8,475 bases of DNA. Source: Verrucomicrobiota bacterium. GTDB lineage: Bacteria > Verrucomicrobiota > Verrucomicrobiia > Limisphaerales > CAIQOK01. The notes below the pieces were generated by a model. That model saw only the letters and a list, made by a program, of their open reading frames with translations, was not told where the DNA came from and did no database searches. The position numbers and the translations under genes are program-made. The stretch lies in NCBI GenBank assembly GCA_025363535.1, contig JANYDP010000325.1, positions 1-8,475 of the forward strand. Direction: 5' to 3'. Shown in pieces: positions 1-5,658 of this stretch; within the stretch, counting starts at the first letter, position 1, and every line of letters begins with the position of its first letter.

Positions 1-2
1 CC

Positions 3-287
3 TGGCCCTGGGAGTGGGCGCATGAGTTGTACGTGCACGCCGCGAATGGCCAGGGCGAACTGACCGCGGCGGGCCTAGGCATTGCCGCTGTCCTGGTGGT
101 GATCTATTTCCTACTCAATTTCTGGAGCGTGAAGGTATTCGCCGACACCAATAGCGCGATCACTTTCTTCAAGCTCATCGTGCCGGCGGCCACCGCCATT
201 GCGTTGGTGAGCACCGGATTCCATTGGGAAAATTTCCAGCGTCGAACTGCTCGGCCACAAGGGCGCGCTGAAATTCACGCAGGATGA
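3..287 (+). pseudogene. Internal fragment of APC-family amino-acid permease
   Basis: The frame is open from the left window edge and reads through two hydrophobic membrane segments: 'LTAAGLGIAAVLVVIYFLLN' (about 63-122) and 'FFKLIVPAATAIALVSTGFH' (about 165-224). The stretch NSAITFFKLIVP followed by an xxGFHxxNF ending is characteristic of APC-superfamily amino-acid/polyamine permeases, which carry amino acids across the cytoplasmic membrane. A normal member has 450-500 residues and about 12 spans. Here only about 80 codons are visible, and the similarity ends at 'ENFQ' (about 239), after which the frame runs out of homology to a stop at 285-287. The left side is cut by the window, so the N-terminal part may exist upstream. 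The loss of the C-terminal half is real in this sequence, because fucosidase coding sequence follows in another frame. Family assignment is from recognised motif style, not a search. Confidence 0.6.
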
Positions 288-369
288 AACGGGTCTGAAA
301 GTGGAATTGCCGCCGCAAAAGCCGTGCGATCATGCTTGGACGCTGAAAATCTCCGGTCTGAAAATTTGA
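226..369 (+). pseudogene. C-terminal remnant of alpha-L-fucosidase (GH29)
   Basis: Reading the frame that ends at the TGA at 367-369 gives 'GKISSVELLGHKGALKFTQ' followed by 'DETGLKVELPPQKPCDHAWT' and 'LKISGLKI'. The pattern (K-I-x-S-V-x-L-L-G, then L-x-x-x-Q-x-x-x-G-L-x-V-x-L-P, then P-C-x-x-A-x-x-L-K-I) is the usual C-terminal beta-sandwich end of GH29 alpha-L-fucosidases, secreted or periplasmic enzymes that remove fucose from glycans. Only about 48 codons survive. The catalytic domain, about 400 residues, is absent, and a stop at 208-210 in this frame closes it upstream. Its first codons overlap the last recognisable permease codons in a different frame. It cannot be functional as it stands. 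Confidence 0.62.
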
Positions 370-390
370 TTGTCAAACTCGAGTCCAAAA

Positions 391-420
391 ATGAAGATCC
401 TCGTCATCGGTTCCGGCGGA
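391..420 (+). pseudogene. Possible start of purD (first ten codons only)
   Basis: An ATG at 391 opens 'MKILVIGSGG', the canonical first beta-strand and glycine loop of phosphoribosylamine-glycine ligase (PurD, purine biosynthesis), which normally continues 'REHAL'. Here the similarity stops after ten residues; the next codons read H-K-P-L-P and run into the repeat element at 444. The ATG lies 21 bases after the fucosidase stop, and no clear Shine-Dalgarno is visible. Ten residues are very little evidence, and other Rossmann-type proteins begin similarly, so purD is only the best guess. If correct, it is another gene cut off at the edge of the repeat. Confidence 0.25.
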
Positions 421-443
421 CACAAGCCCTTGCCGGTTCATAG

Positions 444-632
444 CCCCGTCAGGGACGGGATCTTTGTAGAACCAGCCAAGAATGCTTTTCATGCTCTGTC
501 AGGAGCGACATCATTAAAAGTTTCAAAGCAAAGTCGCGAAGGCGCAAAAAACGGATTGTTTTCCTTGCAACTTTGCCTCTTAGCGTCTTTGCATTAAATC
601 CGTTCGTGATGGATGCCGCTCCTGACGGGGTT
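444..632. repeat. Composite inverted hairpin repeat (REP/BIME-like), copy 1
   Basis: The ends are inverted repeats: ccccgtcagg at 444-453 is exactly complementary to cctgacgggg at 621-630, and pairing continues inward with two mismatches for about nine more bases. The left tip itself forms a hairpin (cccgtc-agg-gacggg, 445-459) followed by the box atctttgtagaacca. A second hairpin motif (gctctgtcaggagcgacat) lies near 496-514. Inside, an AT-rich arm around 526-549 (gcaaagtcgcgaaggcgcaa) is imperfectly complementary to 573-597 (ttgcctcttagcgtctttgc). The structure is best explained as one complete unit in one orientation followed by a partial unit in the other. Copy 2 (4203-4312) shares all the boxes. 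No transposase is encoded. The short open frames through it appear non-coding. Confidence 0.75.
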
Positions 633-826
633 TAGAAAAGTCTGTTGACGAAGCGCGGAAAGAATTCAAGTCCGGCAAGTGCCCGCATAAAACGGTTGCT
701 CCTGCCGTTCACTGCTTTCATTCGTTACGCCCCGCCGCTTTACCGCAAACATCCGCGACCAGGCGCGCCGCTACCGTCCGTGCCCTCAGTCGGCGTAGTT
801 ATAATTCACGACTACCTTTTTCCAGT
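633..826. other. Intergenic region upstream of the GH5 gene
   Basis: I recognise no gene here. The frame later used by the GH5 protein is already open from 626 and reads 'LEKSVDEARKEFKSGKC' at 632-682, but it has no ATG, GTG or TTG before 827 and then becomes low-complexity, so I regard it as fortuitous or as a remnant. The only possible signal is a TATAAT hexamer at 800-805, listed separately. A TTGACG at 645-650 has no -10 partner at normal spacing. Confidence 0.45.
800..805 (+). promoter_or_regulatory. Candidate -10 box upstream of the GH5 gene
   Basis: A perfect TATAAT occurs in otherwise GC-rich surroundings 21 bases before the GTG at 827. At 16-18 bases upstream the -35 region is only gtccgt or similar, a poor match, so this would be a weak or -35-independent sigma70-type promoter giving a very short leader. 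No Shine-Dalgarno is seen before 827. Position and sequence are observed; function is inferred. Confidence 0.25.
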
Positions 827-1747
827 GTGTGCTTTAGATTTAATCGAATAAATATCCCTATTCGCACTACCATACTTTTTCTTGTCGCCGGCTTGACCGG
901 CAGTTTGTGCGCGCAGACGCTCACGAATCTTGGGGCGGTCGCGCCAACTCCAGGAACGAATGACATCTCGCAATTGTCAACCAACGGCAACACGACTTTC
1001 CCCGACGGGATTAATTACTTCACCGACAACAATCCGCCGGTCAGCCAGACATTTAAGACTGGAACAAACGCGCTGAATCTCGCGACGGTTGCCATCAGGA
1101 CGGCGGGGTTGGATTCCGGCGGCGGCTATGGAACGAACACCACCACGCCGACGTATTATCTGCGCATCTATTCGATCAGCAACACCACGGCGACGTTGTT
1201 GATTTCGTTCAGCGCGGCGAACCCTAATTTCACCGACGGAAACTGGCTGAAGTGGAGCGGGCTGAACGTGCCGCTGGGCACGAACAAAACCTACGCGTTC
1301 ACCTTTGGCCGGCAGACATCCGGCGGCGGTTATGCGGCGCTGGCGGTGGCGACGAACAAATACGCCGGCGGTGAAATTGTGACCATTCCAATTTCTGGTG
1401 GCCCGGTCAGCCCCGGCAGCACCCACACGTTTGACGCGGTTTTTGTTCTGGGTTTCCGGGCGGGACCAACGAACATCCCGGCCTTCATGCCGTTCCCGAT
1501 GCCGACCTACGGATGGAATCTCGGCAACACGATGGAGGCGACGTGGGGCGTGCCGAATCGGACCGCAGCGCCATTCTACACGGCCGCGAACGCCGGGTTC
1601 AACGCCGTGCGCATTCCGGTCGCGTGGGATTTCAATTCACCACCAACATCAGCGGCGGCGTCACGAACTACCCGATTAATCCTGCGTTCATGGCGCAGGT
1701 CAAACAGGTGGTGGATTGGGCGCTCAATGCCGGAATGTATGTCATGA
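827..1747 (+). CDS. GH5 gene, segment 1: signal peptide, N-terminal domain, start of GH5 barrel
   Basis: The GTG at 827 is the only usable start before the signal peptide; it has no clear Shine-Dalgarno. Residues 1-12 are basic (RFNRINIPIR), residues 13-26 are hydrophobic, and 'SLCAQ' gives a signal peptidase I site after A29, so the product is exported. Residues 30-215 form a Thr/Asn/Gly-rich domain with 'TFPDGINYFTDNNPPVSQTF', 'YYLRIYSIS' and 'YAFTFGRQ', a predicted beta-sandwich often found in secreted Verrucomicrobia proteins. GH5 begins at 'YGWNLGNTMEATWG' and reaches 'VRIPVAWDF' (R262 conserved). Homology ends at about 1633; the remaining codons to the stop at 1747 are out of frame (S-P-P-T-S-A-A-A-S...). 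On its own this piece lacks the catalytic glutamates. Confidence 0.7.
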   Translation: MCFRFNRINIPIRTTILFLVAGLTGSLCAQTLTNLGAVAPTPGTNDISQLSTNGNTTFPDGINYFTDNNPPVSQTFKTGTNALNLATVAIRTAGLDSGGGYGTNTTTPTYYLRIYSISNTTATLLISFSAANPNFTDGNWLKWSGLNVPLGTNKTYAFTFGRQTSGGGYAALAVATNKYAGGEIVTIPISGGPVSPGSTHTFDAVFVLGFRAGPTNIPAFMPFPMPTYGWNLGNTMEATWGVPNRTAAPFYTAANAGFNAVRIPVAWDFNSPPTSAAASRTTRLILRSWRRSNRWWIGRSMPECMS

Positions 1748-2805
1748 TCAACGACCATTGGGACGATGGCTGGCTGGAAAACAATATCGGCACCAACGTG
1801 GATGCAACCATCAACGCGAAGATGAAATCGTATTGGACGCAGATCGCAACCAACTTTGCCGGTTACGACAACCATTTGCTTTTTGCCGGAGCGAACGAAC
1901 CCAACGTGAATAGTCCGGCGGCGATGACTACGTTGATGTATTACTACCAGACCTTCGTCAACGCCGTTCGCGCCACCGGCGGCAACAACACCAATCGCTG
2001 GCTCGTGATGCAAAGCGTATCGGACCCGACATGGATGAACGCCTTGCCGACGGACACGGTCTCCAACCGTTTGATGGTGGAGTATCATTGCTACTCGCCA
2101 GCCCAGCTTGCGATTTTGTCTAGCGATGCCTCATGGGGCATCGTGCAGTATTTTTGGGGACAAGCTTATCATTATGCTGCCGATCCAACCCGCAACTGCG
2201 TCGCGCCCGAAGAAGGCGGCATGGACGCGGGCTTCCAACAACTGACCGACCAATACGTCAGCAAAGGTATTCCGGTAATGATCGGTGAATTCGGAGCGGC
2301 CTACAAGGCAGCGCTTGCGGCCACGAATGCTACAGAGTTCGCTTGGAATCAAGCTTCCCAATATTATTGGCACAAGTATGTGGCCGAATCCGCTCGCGGC
2401 CACGGACTCAGTCCGTTTTTTTGGAGCACACCCGGCACTCCGTTTGATTGGACCTCGGGTGCAGTCAATGACACACAACTTATTACCGCGTTGACCGGCG
2501 GGGTCGCGCCGCCACCGCCGAACGGCGCACCCTACGCTCCGTCCGGATTGACGGCGACCGTGAGCAACAATAGCAATGTTGTTTTATCCTGGGCGGCCGG
2601 CAGTGGAGCCACCAGCTACAATCTCTACCGCGCAGCGGAAAGCGGTTACGAAGGAACTAATCCGATTGTCTCTGGCATCACCGGCACATCCTATACCAAC
2701 ACCAGCCTCAACAGCGGCACGACCTATTACTACCAAGTGGTGGCGTCAATGCTTCCGGATTATCCGGTTTTTCACCCGAAGCTAGTGCGACGATTTCCGG
2801 TGTGA
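1633..2805 (+). CDS. GH5 gene, segment 2: catalytic core and FN3 domain
   Basis: The homologous reading starts at 1633 (FQFTTNISGG), one frame back from segment 1. A gene caller would probably use the ATG at 1513 or 1690 in this frame, but codons before 1633 do not match GH5. It contains 'YVMINDHWDDGW' (conserved His), 'LLFAGANEPN' (acid/base Glu, codon 1897-1899), 'MVEYHCYSP', 'IPVMIGEFGA' (nucleophile Glu, codon 2287-2289) and 'SPFFWSTPG'. A proline linker (APPPPNGAPYAPSG) leads to an FN3 domain (SGLTATVSNNSNVVLSWAA... TYYYQVVAS). After 2748 the reading frame is lost, giving a false tail to the TGA at 2803-2805. It has no signal peptide, so as a separate product it would stay inside the cell. 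Confidence 0.7.
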   Translation, partial: QFTTNISGGVTNYPINPAFMAQVKQVVDWALNAGMYVMINDHWDDGWLENNIGTNVDATINAKMKSYWTQIATNFAGYDNHLLFAGANEPNVNSPAAMTTLMYYYQTFVNAVRATGGNNTNRWLVMQSVSDPTWMNALPTDTVSNRLMVEYHCYSPAQLAILSSDASWGIVQYFWGQAYHYAADPTRNCVAPEEGGMDAGFQQLTDQYVSKGIPVMIGEFGAAYKAALAATNATEFAWNQASQYYWHKYVAESARGHGLSPFFWSTPGTPFDWTSGAVNDTQLITALTGGVAPPPPNGAPYAPSGLTATVSNNSNVVLSWAAGSGATSYNLYRAAESGYEGTNPIVSGITGTSYTNTSLNSGTTYYYQVVASMLPDYPVFHPKLVRRFPV

Positions 2806-4067
2806 ACTCCGACCCGGCGCAGTTCCATTTTGAAACCGACGTGCAAGGTTGGTATGGCGGCGGTGGCATCATTGCAGGAATCACGACTTCAAACGCGCAG
2901 CACTATGCGGGCAATCAGTCGCTGGCTGTGAACATCAACAGCACGACATCAGGCTCATCGTCAGTATCGGTTGGCAATGTGGCTGTCCTCCCCGGCATGA
3001 CGATCACCTTCCGGGTCTGGATTCCGAGCGGCCATAAAATTTCCAATCTCCAGCCCTACATGCAGGACCATAACTGGGGCTGGACCAGCAGTTGGTATGG
3101 GAGTTTCACGCCCAACGCCTGGAACACAGTGGCCCTCACCGTGCCGGCGAATGCCGTAGCACCATTCCGGAATCTCGGCATTCAGTTTAACACCAGTGCC
3201 GGCTGGACGAACACCTGTTACCTTGATTCCGTTTCCTGGAATACGCCCGCGCCGGACTTCAATCTGACGGCGAATCCCACCAGCCTGACCGTGAATGCCG
3301 ACACGAACGGCACCAGCACGATGACGGTGACGGCGACCAACAGCTTGAATGCATGCTATACGTTGAGCGTAACCAATCTTCCGAGCGGCGTCTCCGCCAC
3401 GTTCACGAACAGCCCAATCTCCGGCGGCACAAGCCTGCTGACACTCACGGCCTCCAACACCGTCACCGCCGGCACAACGAACGTGACCGTCATCGTCACC
3501 GCCGGATTGATTAGCCACACGAAGACCATTGCCCTCACGCTAACTGGGCCAACCAACACGCCGCCCGTGCTCGCCGCGATCACCAATCGCACCGTGAGCG
3601 TCGGCCAGACCGTCGCGTTCACCGCCAACGCCACCGACACCAACCAACCGCCGCAGACGCTGACCTTCGCATTGCTCGTCGGGGCAACGAACGCGACGTT
3701 GAACACGAACAGCGGCGCGTTCTCGTTCCGCCCGCTCGTTCCGCAAGCCAACTCGACAAATAATTTCACGCTGAAAGTTTCCGACAACGGCACGCCCAGC
3801 CTGAGTGCCACGCAGAGTTTTGCGGTCATGGTAAATCCGCTCACCGCGCCGATGGTCAGCACTGTTTCCGTCGCGGGCGGACAGTTCAGTTTCAGCGTCA
3901 GCGGCCAGAGCGGGCCGGATTACGCGGTGGAAACTTCAACCAACCTCACGCAGTGGAGCAACGTCTTCATCACCAACTCGCCCACGCTGCCGTTCAATTG
4001 GACGGACGCCGCTACCAATTCGCCGCAGCGTTTCTATCGCATCAAACTCGGCCCGCCGCTGCCGTGA
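2802..4067 (+). CDS. GH5 gene, segment 3: carbohydrate-binding and Ig-like domains
   Basis: The apparent GTG start (2802) overlaps the segment-2 stop as GTGA, which looks like translational coupling. However, the same frame is already meaningful upstream from 2748 (N-A-S-G-L-S-G-F-S-P-E-A-S-A-T-I-S-G), which completes the FN3 domain, so this is a frameshift rather than a new gene. It contains a domain from 'FHFETDVQGWYGGGGI' to 'CYLDSVSWN' resembling galactose-binding-fold CBMs (Trp/Tyr-rich 'MQDHNWGWTSSWYG'), then 'PDFNLTANPTSLTVNA' Ig-like, 'PPVLAAITNRTVSVGQ' cadherin/He_PIG-like, and the C-terminal domain with 'YAVETSTNLTQW' and 'RFYRIKLGPPLP'. No catalytic domain and no signal peptide. 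The expected role is substrate binding and spacing, or surface display. Confidence 0.7.
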   Translation: MNSDPAQFHFETDVQGWYGGGGIIAGITTSNAQHYAGNQSLAVNINSTTSGSSSVSVGNVAVLPGMTITFRVWIPSGHKISNLQPYMQDHNWGWTSSWYGSFTPNAWNTVALTVPANAVAPFRNLGIQFNTSAGWTNTCYLDSVSWNTPAPDFNLTANPTSLTVNADTNGTSTMTVTATNSLNACYTLSVTNLPSGVSATFTNSPISGGTSLLTLTASNTVTAGTTNVTVIVTAGLISHTKTIALTLTGPTNTPPVLAAITNRTVSVGQTVAFTANATDTNQPPQTLTFALLVGATNATLNTNSGAFSFRPLVPQANSTNNFTLKVSDNGTPSLSATQSFAVMVNPLTAPMVSTVSVAGGQFSFSVSGQSGPDYAVETSTNLTQWSNVFITNSPTLPFNWTDAATNSPQRFYRIKLGPPLP

Positions 4068-4085
4068 GCGCTTGAAAAAATGCAC

Positions 4086-4099
4086 AGGCGTTCGCGCCT
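4086..4099 (+). terminator. Candidate hairpin after the GH5 gene
   Basis: AGGCG-TTCG-CGCCT forms a perfect 5-bp stem with a TTCG tetraloop 19 bases after the GH5 stop. There is no convincing T-tract downstream (tggttcaat), and a run of six A precedes it. It may be a weak terminator or a 3'-end stabilising hairpin. Confidence 0.35.
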
Positions 4100-4172
4100 T
4101 GGTTCAATATCATGCTTTGGATTCATTGCACAAATAATGCGGGCTGGAGTAATAGACTCTCAGCTCTGGATG

Positions 4173-4184
4173 ACGAGCGCTCGT
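4173..4184. repeat. Perfect 12-bp palindrome acgagcgctcgt
   Basis: A self-complementary 12-mer lies in the 4100-4202 spacer between the GH5 gene and repeat copy 2. It could be a protein-binding site, but no second copy is seen and a chance occurrence cannot be excluded. Nothing else is recognised in this spacer. Confidence 0.2.
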
Positions 4185-4202
4185 TATCCTTTCATTGCGA
4201 GG

Positions 4203-4312
4203 CTTTGTTTTTCCTTGCGTCTTTACGTTAAATCCGTTTGTCGTTGATGCCGCTCCTGACGGAGCTAAATGCGATTGTGGCTTTGGTTCTACAAAGATTT
4301 CGCGCCTACGGT
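4203..4312. repeat. Hairpin repeat (REP/BIME-like), copy 2
   Basis: Compared with the right half of copy 1 (556-628), bases 4203-4262 are a direct repeat: the blocks ttccttgc, gtctttacgttaaatccgtt and gatgccgctcctgacgg correspond, with a gap of about 17 bases in copy 2. The unit continues with a perfect hairpin gctcc-tgac-ggagc (4252-4265), then ggttctacaaagat (reverse complement of the copy-1 box atctttgtagaacc) and a second hairpin gcgcc-tac-ggtgc (about 4302-4314). Thus copy 2 is one complete unit, while copy 1 is a complete unit plus an inverted partial unit. The element ends about 20 bases before the metallo-beta-lactamase start and so forms most of its 5' region. Confidence 0.72.
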
Positions 4313-4331
4313 GCTTGCACACGGTGTGATT

Positions 4332-5270
4332 ATGGACATGAAAAGAATTTTGATTCTACTGCTCGCCTGCCTCGCAACTCCCATTGCGCTGGCCGAACCA
4401 TCCTTGGCCGAAAAGAACGCCGCCGAGAATGTGGCCATCGAAAAGGAATGGGAGTCGTGGAACGCGCCGTTCCCACCGTTGCGCCTCATCGGCAACATCC
4501 ATTACGTCGGCGCGTCCGGCCTCAGTTCGTTTCTTATCACCACGCCAGAGGGACACATCCTGCTGGATACCGGGTTTGAAACGACCGTGCCGCGCATCCG
4601 CGACAGCGTGACGCAGCTCGGCTTCAAGCTCACGGACATCAAAATCATCCTGAACAGTCACGCGCACACCGATCATGTCGGCGGCCACGCATTGATGAAG
4701 GAATTGACCGGCGCGAAAATCCTGATGAGCGAGGCCGACGCCGCGTTGCTGGCCAGCGGCGGCACGAATGACTTCACGCCTTACTCCAAGGAGATGATGG
4801 GCTATCGCCCCGCCAAGGCGGACCGCATTCTGCGCGATGGCGACAAAGTCACGCTCGGCGGCACAACGCTCACCTGCCATCTCACACCGGGCCACACGAA
4901 AGGCGCAACAACATGGACGATGGACGCCGTCGAAGACGGCAAGGTGCAACACGTCGTGTTCTTCAGCAGCACGAGCATTTTGCAGGGCGTTCCGCTGGTG
5001 AACAACCCGCAGTATCCCGGCATCGCGGCCGATCTGACCGCCAGCTACAAGAAGCTAAAGGCGCTGCCCTGCGATGTCTTCCTCGCGCCGCACACGGGCT
5101 TTTTCAATTTGGCGGAAAAGGCGGATCAACTTGAGAAGGGCGTTAGGCCGAATCCGTTTATTGATTCTAAGGCGTTCAAGACATTTATCGAACAAGCCGA
5201 GCGGAAATTCCTAGCTCAGTTGGAAAGCGAACAAAAGAACACGTCCGAGAAGAAAGCCTCAGTAAATTAA
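4332..5270 (+). CDS. Subclass B3-type metallo-beta-lactamase
   Basis: The 312-residue exported Zn hydrolase starts with a signal peptide ('MDMKRILILLLACLATPIAL', cleavage after A-L-A before EPS). Zinc ligands are complete: H110-A-H112-T-D114-H115 (HxHxDH), H188 in 'PGHTKG' and H254 in 'LAPHTGFF', equal to the H116/H118/H196 and D120/H121/H263 sites of class B3. The blocks 'LRLIGNIHYVGASGLSSFLI', 'GHILLDTGFE', 'NPQYPGIAADL' and 'LKALPCDVFLAPH' are also B3-like, and the length fits. Such enzymes hydrolyse beta-lactams including carbapenems in the periplasm, but environmental members can act on other substrates, and activity here is not shown. An upstream in-frame ATG at 4269 exists, but its codons fall inside the repeat and would bury the signal peptide; the ATG at 4338 is the other plausible start. 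No strong Shine-Dalgarno is visible. A charged tail (EQKNTSEKKASVN) extends the C-terminus. Confidence 0.82.
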   Translation: MDMKRILILLLACLATPIALAEPSLAEKNAAENVAIEKEWESWNAPFPPLRLIGNIHYVGASGLSSFLITTPEGHILLDTGFETTVPRIRDSVTQLGFKLTDIKIILNSHAHTDHVGGHALMKELTGAKILMSEADAALLASGGTNDFTPYSKEMMGYRPAKADRILRDGDKVTLGGTTLTCHLTPGHTKGATTWTMDAVEDGKVQHVVFFSSTSILQGVPLVNNPQYPGIAADLTASYKKLKALPCDVFLAPHTGFFNLAEKADQLEKGVRPNPFIDSKAFKTFIEQAERKFLAQLESEQKNTSEKKASVN

Positions 5271-5393
5271 GAGCGTGCCGCACGTCGTTTAGCAGCGGCT
5301 CAAAAACTCACGGCCGCCCCCGAAGCCAGCCTAGTTGCGCACGTCAAACCGAGTCAGGCTTAACCACAATCCCGAATCAGGATTCCGGTCTGG

Positions 5394-5576
5394 CTACGGC
5401 TTGCTGTAATAATTCCACTCCGCCTTGGTTTCGTTTTTTTCAACCGGCTTGTCCAACAGCATCCGGCCTTCATTGCGATGGCCGGAGCCGCCGCCATGGC
5501 GGATGACGAGATAGAGCACAGCAACGCCCGCACCGAGCAGCACCATCACTGGAATGAGCCAAAAATGCAGTCCCAT
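5394..5576 (-). CDS. Small single-span membrane protein, unknown function
   Basis: A 60-residue protein beginning 'MGLHFWLIPVMVLLGAGVAV' with one hydrophobic span (about residues 4-24, ending LYLVIRHGGG), then a hydrophilic tail rich in charged residues (HRNEGRMLLDKPVEKNETK) ending in an aromatic cluster WNYYSKP. The ATG at 5576 is preferred over the upstream TTG at 5681 because it puts the span at the N-terminus and is preceded by AAAGG six bases away on the minus strand (5583-5587). I do not recognise the family. It is convergent with the metallo-beta-lactamase and divergent from the prepilin-like gene, so it is probably its own transcription unit. The tail is probably cytoplasmic if the positive-inside rule holds (RH and later K/R follow the span). 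Confidence 0.6.
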   Translation of the reverse strand: MGLHFWLIPVMVLLGAGVAVLYLVIRHGGGSGHRNEGRMLLDKPVEKNETKAEWNYYSKP

Positions 5577-5582
5577 ACTTTG

Positions 5583-5587
5583 CCTTT
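5583..5587 (-). promoter_or_regulatory. Shine-Dalgarno AAAGG for the small membrane protein
   Basis: On the minus strand, AAAGG stands six bases before the ATG at 5576. It decides that start over the more distant TTG at 5681, which has no such motif. Confidence 0.45.
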
Positions 5588-5658
5588 GGTTTGATTTGGA
5601 TTGCGGACGTGTCAACCTACTCCCCGTCTTAAAAATTTCCAGCGCGAGAAGATGAATT

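Larger units (their letters stand above)
827..4067 (+). pseudogene. Secreted multidomain GH5 glycoside hydrolase, broken by two frameshifts
   Basis: Restoring one base near 1631 and one near 2747 gives a single frame of about 1,080 codons. Domain order in the restored protein: signal peptide (1-29), beta-sandwich domain common in Verrucomicrobia (30-215), GH5 (alpha/beta)8 catalytic domain (about 218-555), FN3 (568-658), CBM-like galactose-binding-fold domain (660-808), Ig-like domain (810-910), cadherin/He_PIG-like domain (912-1005) and a C-terminal 'ETSTNLTQWSNVF...RFYRIKLGP' domain. All eight residues usually conserved in GH5 are visible: R262, H311, N357, acid/base E358, H421, Y423, nucleophile E488 and W533. 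The expected role is endo-hydrolysis of a beta-1,4-linked plant polysaccharide (cellulose or mannan type); subfamily and substrate are not determined. Because every domain is otherwise well preserved, a very recent mutation or sequencing error is more likely than long decay. Confidence 0.8.

Noticed and set aside
370..597. 75-codon plus-strand open frame through repeat copy 1
   Set aside because: Most of it is repeat sequence that also occurs at 4203-4312 in the other orientation with similar chance translation ('IFVEP...SGA'), so this is structure rather than protein; only the first ten codons after ATG 391 are worth noting.
444..632. CRISPR array
   Set aside because: The repeated motifs are inverted, unevenly spaced and diverged, with no regular spacer pattern and no cas genes.
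632..682. Reading 'LEKSVDEARKEFKSGKC' as a possible antitoxin-like remnant
   Set aside because: There is no start codon, the readable stretch is under 20 residues, and the frame then degenerates; insufficient to name anything.
977..1426. Minus-strand open frame, Arg/Ala-rich
   Set aside because: Antisense to the N-terminal domain of the GH5 gene, with arginine-rich low-complexity composition typical of a GC-rich shadow frame.
3356..3862. Minus-strand open frame, Val/Ala-rich and hydrophobic-looking
   Set aside because: Antisense to the Ig/cadherin-like domains; the Val richness mirrors the Thr/Asn codons on the coding strand.
4110..4322. 70-codon minus-strand open frame over repeat copy 2
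   Set aside because: Its translation is repeat-derived and would start inside a hairpin.
4269..4331. Upstream ATG that would extend the metallo-beta-lactamase by 21 residues
   Set aside because: The extra codons lie within the repeat and would place the signal peptide internally.
5372..5390. Imperfect hairpin (ccgaatc / gattccgg) between the metallo-beta-lactamase and the convergent small gene
   Set aside because: The stem is short with a bulge and there is no T-tract on either strand, so a terminator call is not supported.
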